Source: JAZRUF01 sp045636205
Lineage (GTDB): Bacteria; Bacillota; Clostridia; Oscillospirales; JAAYXM01
DNA length: 22,056 nt
Direction of reading: 5' to 3'
Assembly (NCBI GenBank): GCA_045636205.1
Contig: JAZTXE010000030.1
Span: forward strand, 1-22,056
Below, one piece after another: positions 21,211 to 22,056 of this stretch. Each line of letters starts with the position of its first letter. Position 1 is the first letter of the stretch. Under the pieces are notes generated by a model that saw only the letters and a list, made by a program, of their open reading frames with translations, was not told the DNA's origin and did not search any database. The position numbers were made by a program, and so were the translations under genes.

Positions 21211-22056
21211 TTATCTTATTCCGTATTTTTCTATAACATAGTCCATGTCCTTGTCGCCTCTACCGGACAGGTTAATAAGCACCGAACCCTTGCCCATTTC
21301 CTTTGCAAGCTTAATGCCGTACGCTACCGCGTGTGCACTCTCGATTGCCGGGATGATTCCCTCAAGGCGGGAAAGCGTGAAGAACGCGTCAATCGCTTCC
21401 TCGTCATCGGCAACATCGTACTTGATTCTGCCAAGCTCATGCAGGAAAGCGTGCTCAGGACCCGAGGACGGATAGTCAAGACCGCTCGCAACCGAGTAAA
21501 CCGGAGCCGGCTCACCATTTTCATCCTTGAGCATTATGCTGTTAAAGCCGTGCATAACACCCTCGCTTCCGTACTTAAGGCTCGCCGCATGGTCGCCGAG
21601 CTTCGGACCTCTGCCGAGCGGCTCAACACCGTAAATATCAACCGGGTCATCTAAAAATCCTGCAAAGAATCCCGCCGCATTTGAGCCACCGCCCACGCAG
21701 GCGACAATCGCATCCGGAAGTTCGCCGGTCATTTCCTTAAACTGCGCTCTCGCCTCTATTCCGATAACGCTCTGGAAATCGCGTACCATCATCGGGAACG
21801 GATGCGGTCCGAGCACCGAACCTATGCAGTAAATAGCGTCCTTGTACTCCTTGCTGTACGCCTCAAGTGCCGCATCAACCGCCTCCTTGAGCGTTGCAAG
21901 ACCGTGTGTTACCTCAACAACATTTGCACCTAAAATCTTCATTCGTGCAACGTTGGGTGCCTGCTTTTTAATATCCACCGCGCCCATGTAAATATCGCAC
22001 TCAAGACCGAAGTATGCCGCCGCAGTCGCAAGCGCAACACCGTGCTGACCCGCACC
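21211..22056 (-). CDS. trpB: Tryptophan synthase beta chain, C-terminal 281 residues (start outside window)
   Basis: The frame is open to the right edge and ends at TAA 21211-21213. The visible part opens with GAGQHGVALATAAAYFGLEC, which is the TrpB block that follows the PLP-lysine region. Later come GSVLGPHPFPMMVRDFQSVIG, typical of TrpB1-type enzymes, and the PLP-phosphate loop GGGSNAAGFF, then LINLSGRGDKD near the end. The enzyme joins indole and serine to tryptophan with PLP in the cytoplasm. About 115 N-terminal residues, including the PLP lysine, are beyond the edge. In most operons trpA follows trpB; here a terminator follows instead, so trpA must lie elsewhere or upstream. It has no evident link to the carbohydrate genes. 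Confidence 0.95.
   Translation of the reverse strand, partial: GAGQHGVALATAAAYFGLECDIYMGAVDIKKQAPNVARMKILGANVVEVTHGLATLKEAVDAALEAYSKEYKDAIYCIGSVLGPHPFPMMVRDFQSVIGIEARAQFKEMTGELPDAIVACVGGGSNAAGFFAGFLDDPVDIYGVEPLGRGPKLGDHAASLKYGSEGVMHGFNSIMLKDENGEPAPVYSVASGLDYPSSGPEHAFLHELGRIKYDVADDEEAIDAFFTLSRLEGIIPAIESAHAVAYGIKLAKEMGKGSVLINLSGRGDKDMDYVIEKYGIR

Noticed and set aside
1..22056. CRISPR array, tRNA or riboswitch
   Set aside because: No regularly spaced direct repeats, no cloverleaf-like sequence, and no known riboswitch core were seen in the intergenic stretches.

Overview
The window looks like chromosomal DNA of a Gram-positive, Clostridia-type Firmicute. Strong AGGAGG ribosome binding sites, a lipobox solute-binding protein of the LplA/AlgQ type, three S-layer homology (SLH) domains on a giant secreted enzyme, AraC-type sugar regulators and Tn1549/CTn-type conjugative-element genes all point that way. 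No rRNA, tRNA, CRISPR array or insertion sequence was found.

Layout. (1) 1-~1200: end of an integrated conjugative-type element. It holds the tail of an unidentified protein, a small excisionase-like DNA-binding protein that appears frameshifted just after its start, a DUF3846-like protein, and about 490 bases of structured non-coding DNA with a 13-bp inverted repeat. (2) 1317-14179, minus strand: a five-gene cluster read right to left. It encodes a 2363-residue SLH-anchored heparinase II/III-type polysaccharide lyase, a GH51-like arabinofuranosidase, an extracellular sugar-binding lipoprotein, a double amidohydrolase and a GH20-like hydrolase. Gaps are 23-62 bases. (3) 14349-15275: an AraC regulator divergent from the lyase. 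(4) 15493-17186: a secreted 507-residue protein carrying the same modules as the lyase N-terminus, followed by a 48-residue peptide. (5) 17284-18090: a second AraC regulator. (6) 18187-21055, minus strand: a GH2 glycosidase with a two-box operator-like promoter, and a single-domain amidohydrolase with its own promoter. (7) 21211-22056: the C-terminal part of tryptophan synthase beta, ending in a clear terminator.

How it may work together (inference). The lyase, held at the cell wall by its SLH domains, would cut a uronic-acid-containing polysaccharide. The lipoprotein would capture the oligosaccharides for an ABC importer whose permeases are not in the window. GH51-, GH20- and GH2-type enzymes without signal peptides would trim them in the cytoplasm. 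The amidohydrolases resemble the ACMSD/lactonase-type family and may act on uronate-derived acids or lactones. The true substrate cannot be read from the sequence.

The least explained parts are the secreted module protein with its small co-transcribed peptide, the repeated ~180-residue module shared by two secreted proteins, a GH51 homologue without its acid/base glutamate, and a double amidohydrolase whose first half has lost its metal ligands.
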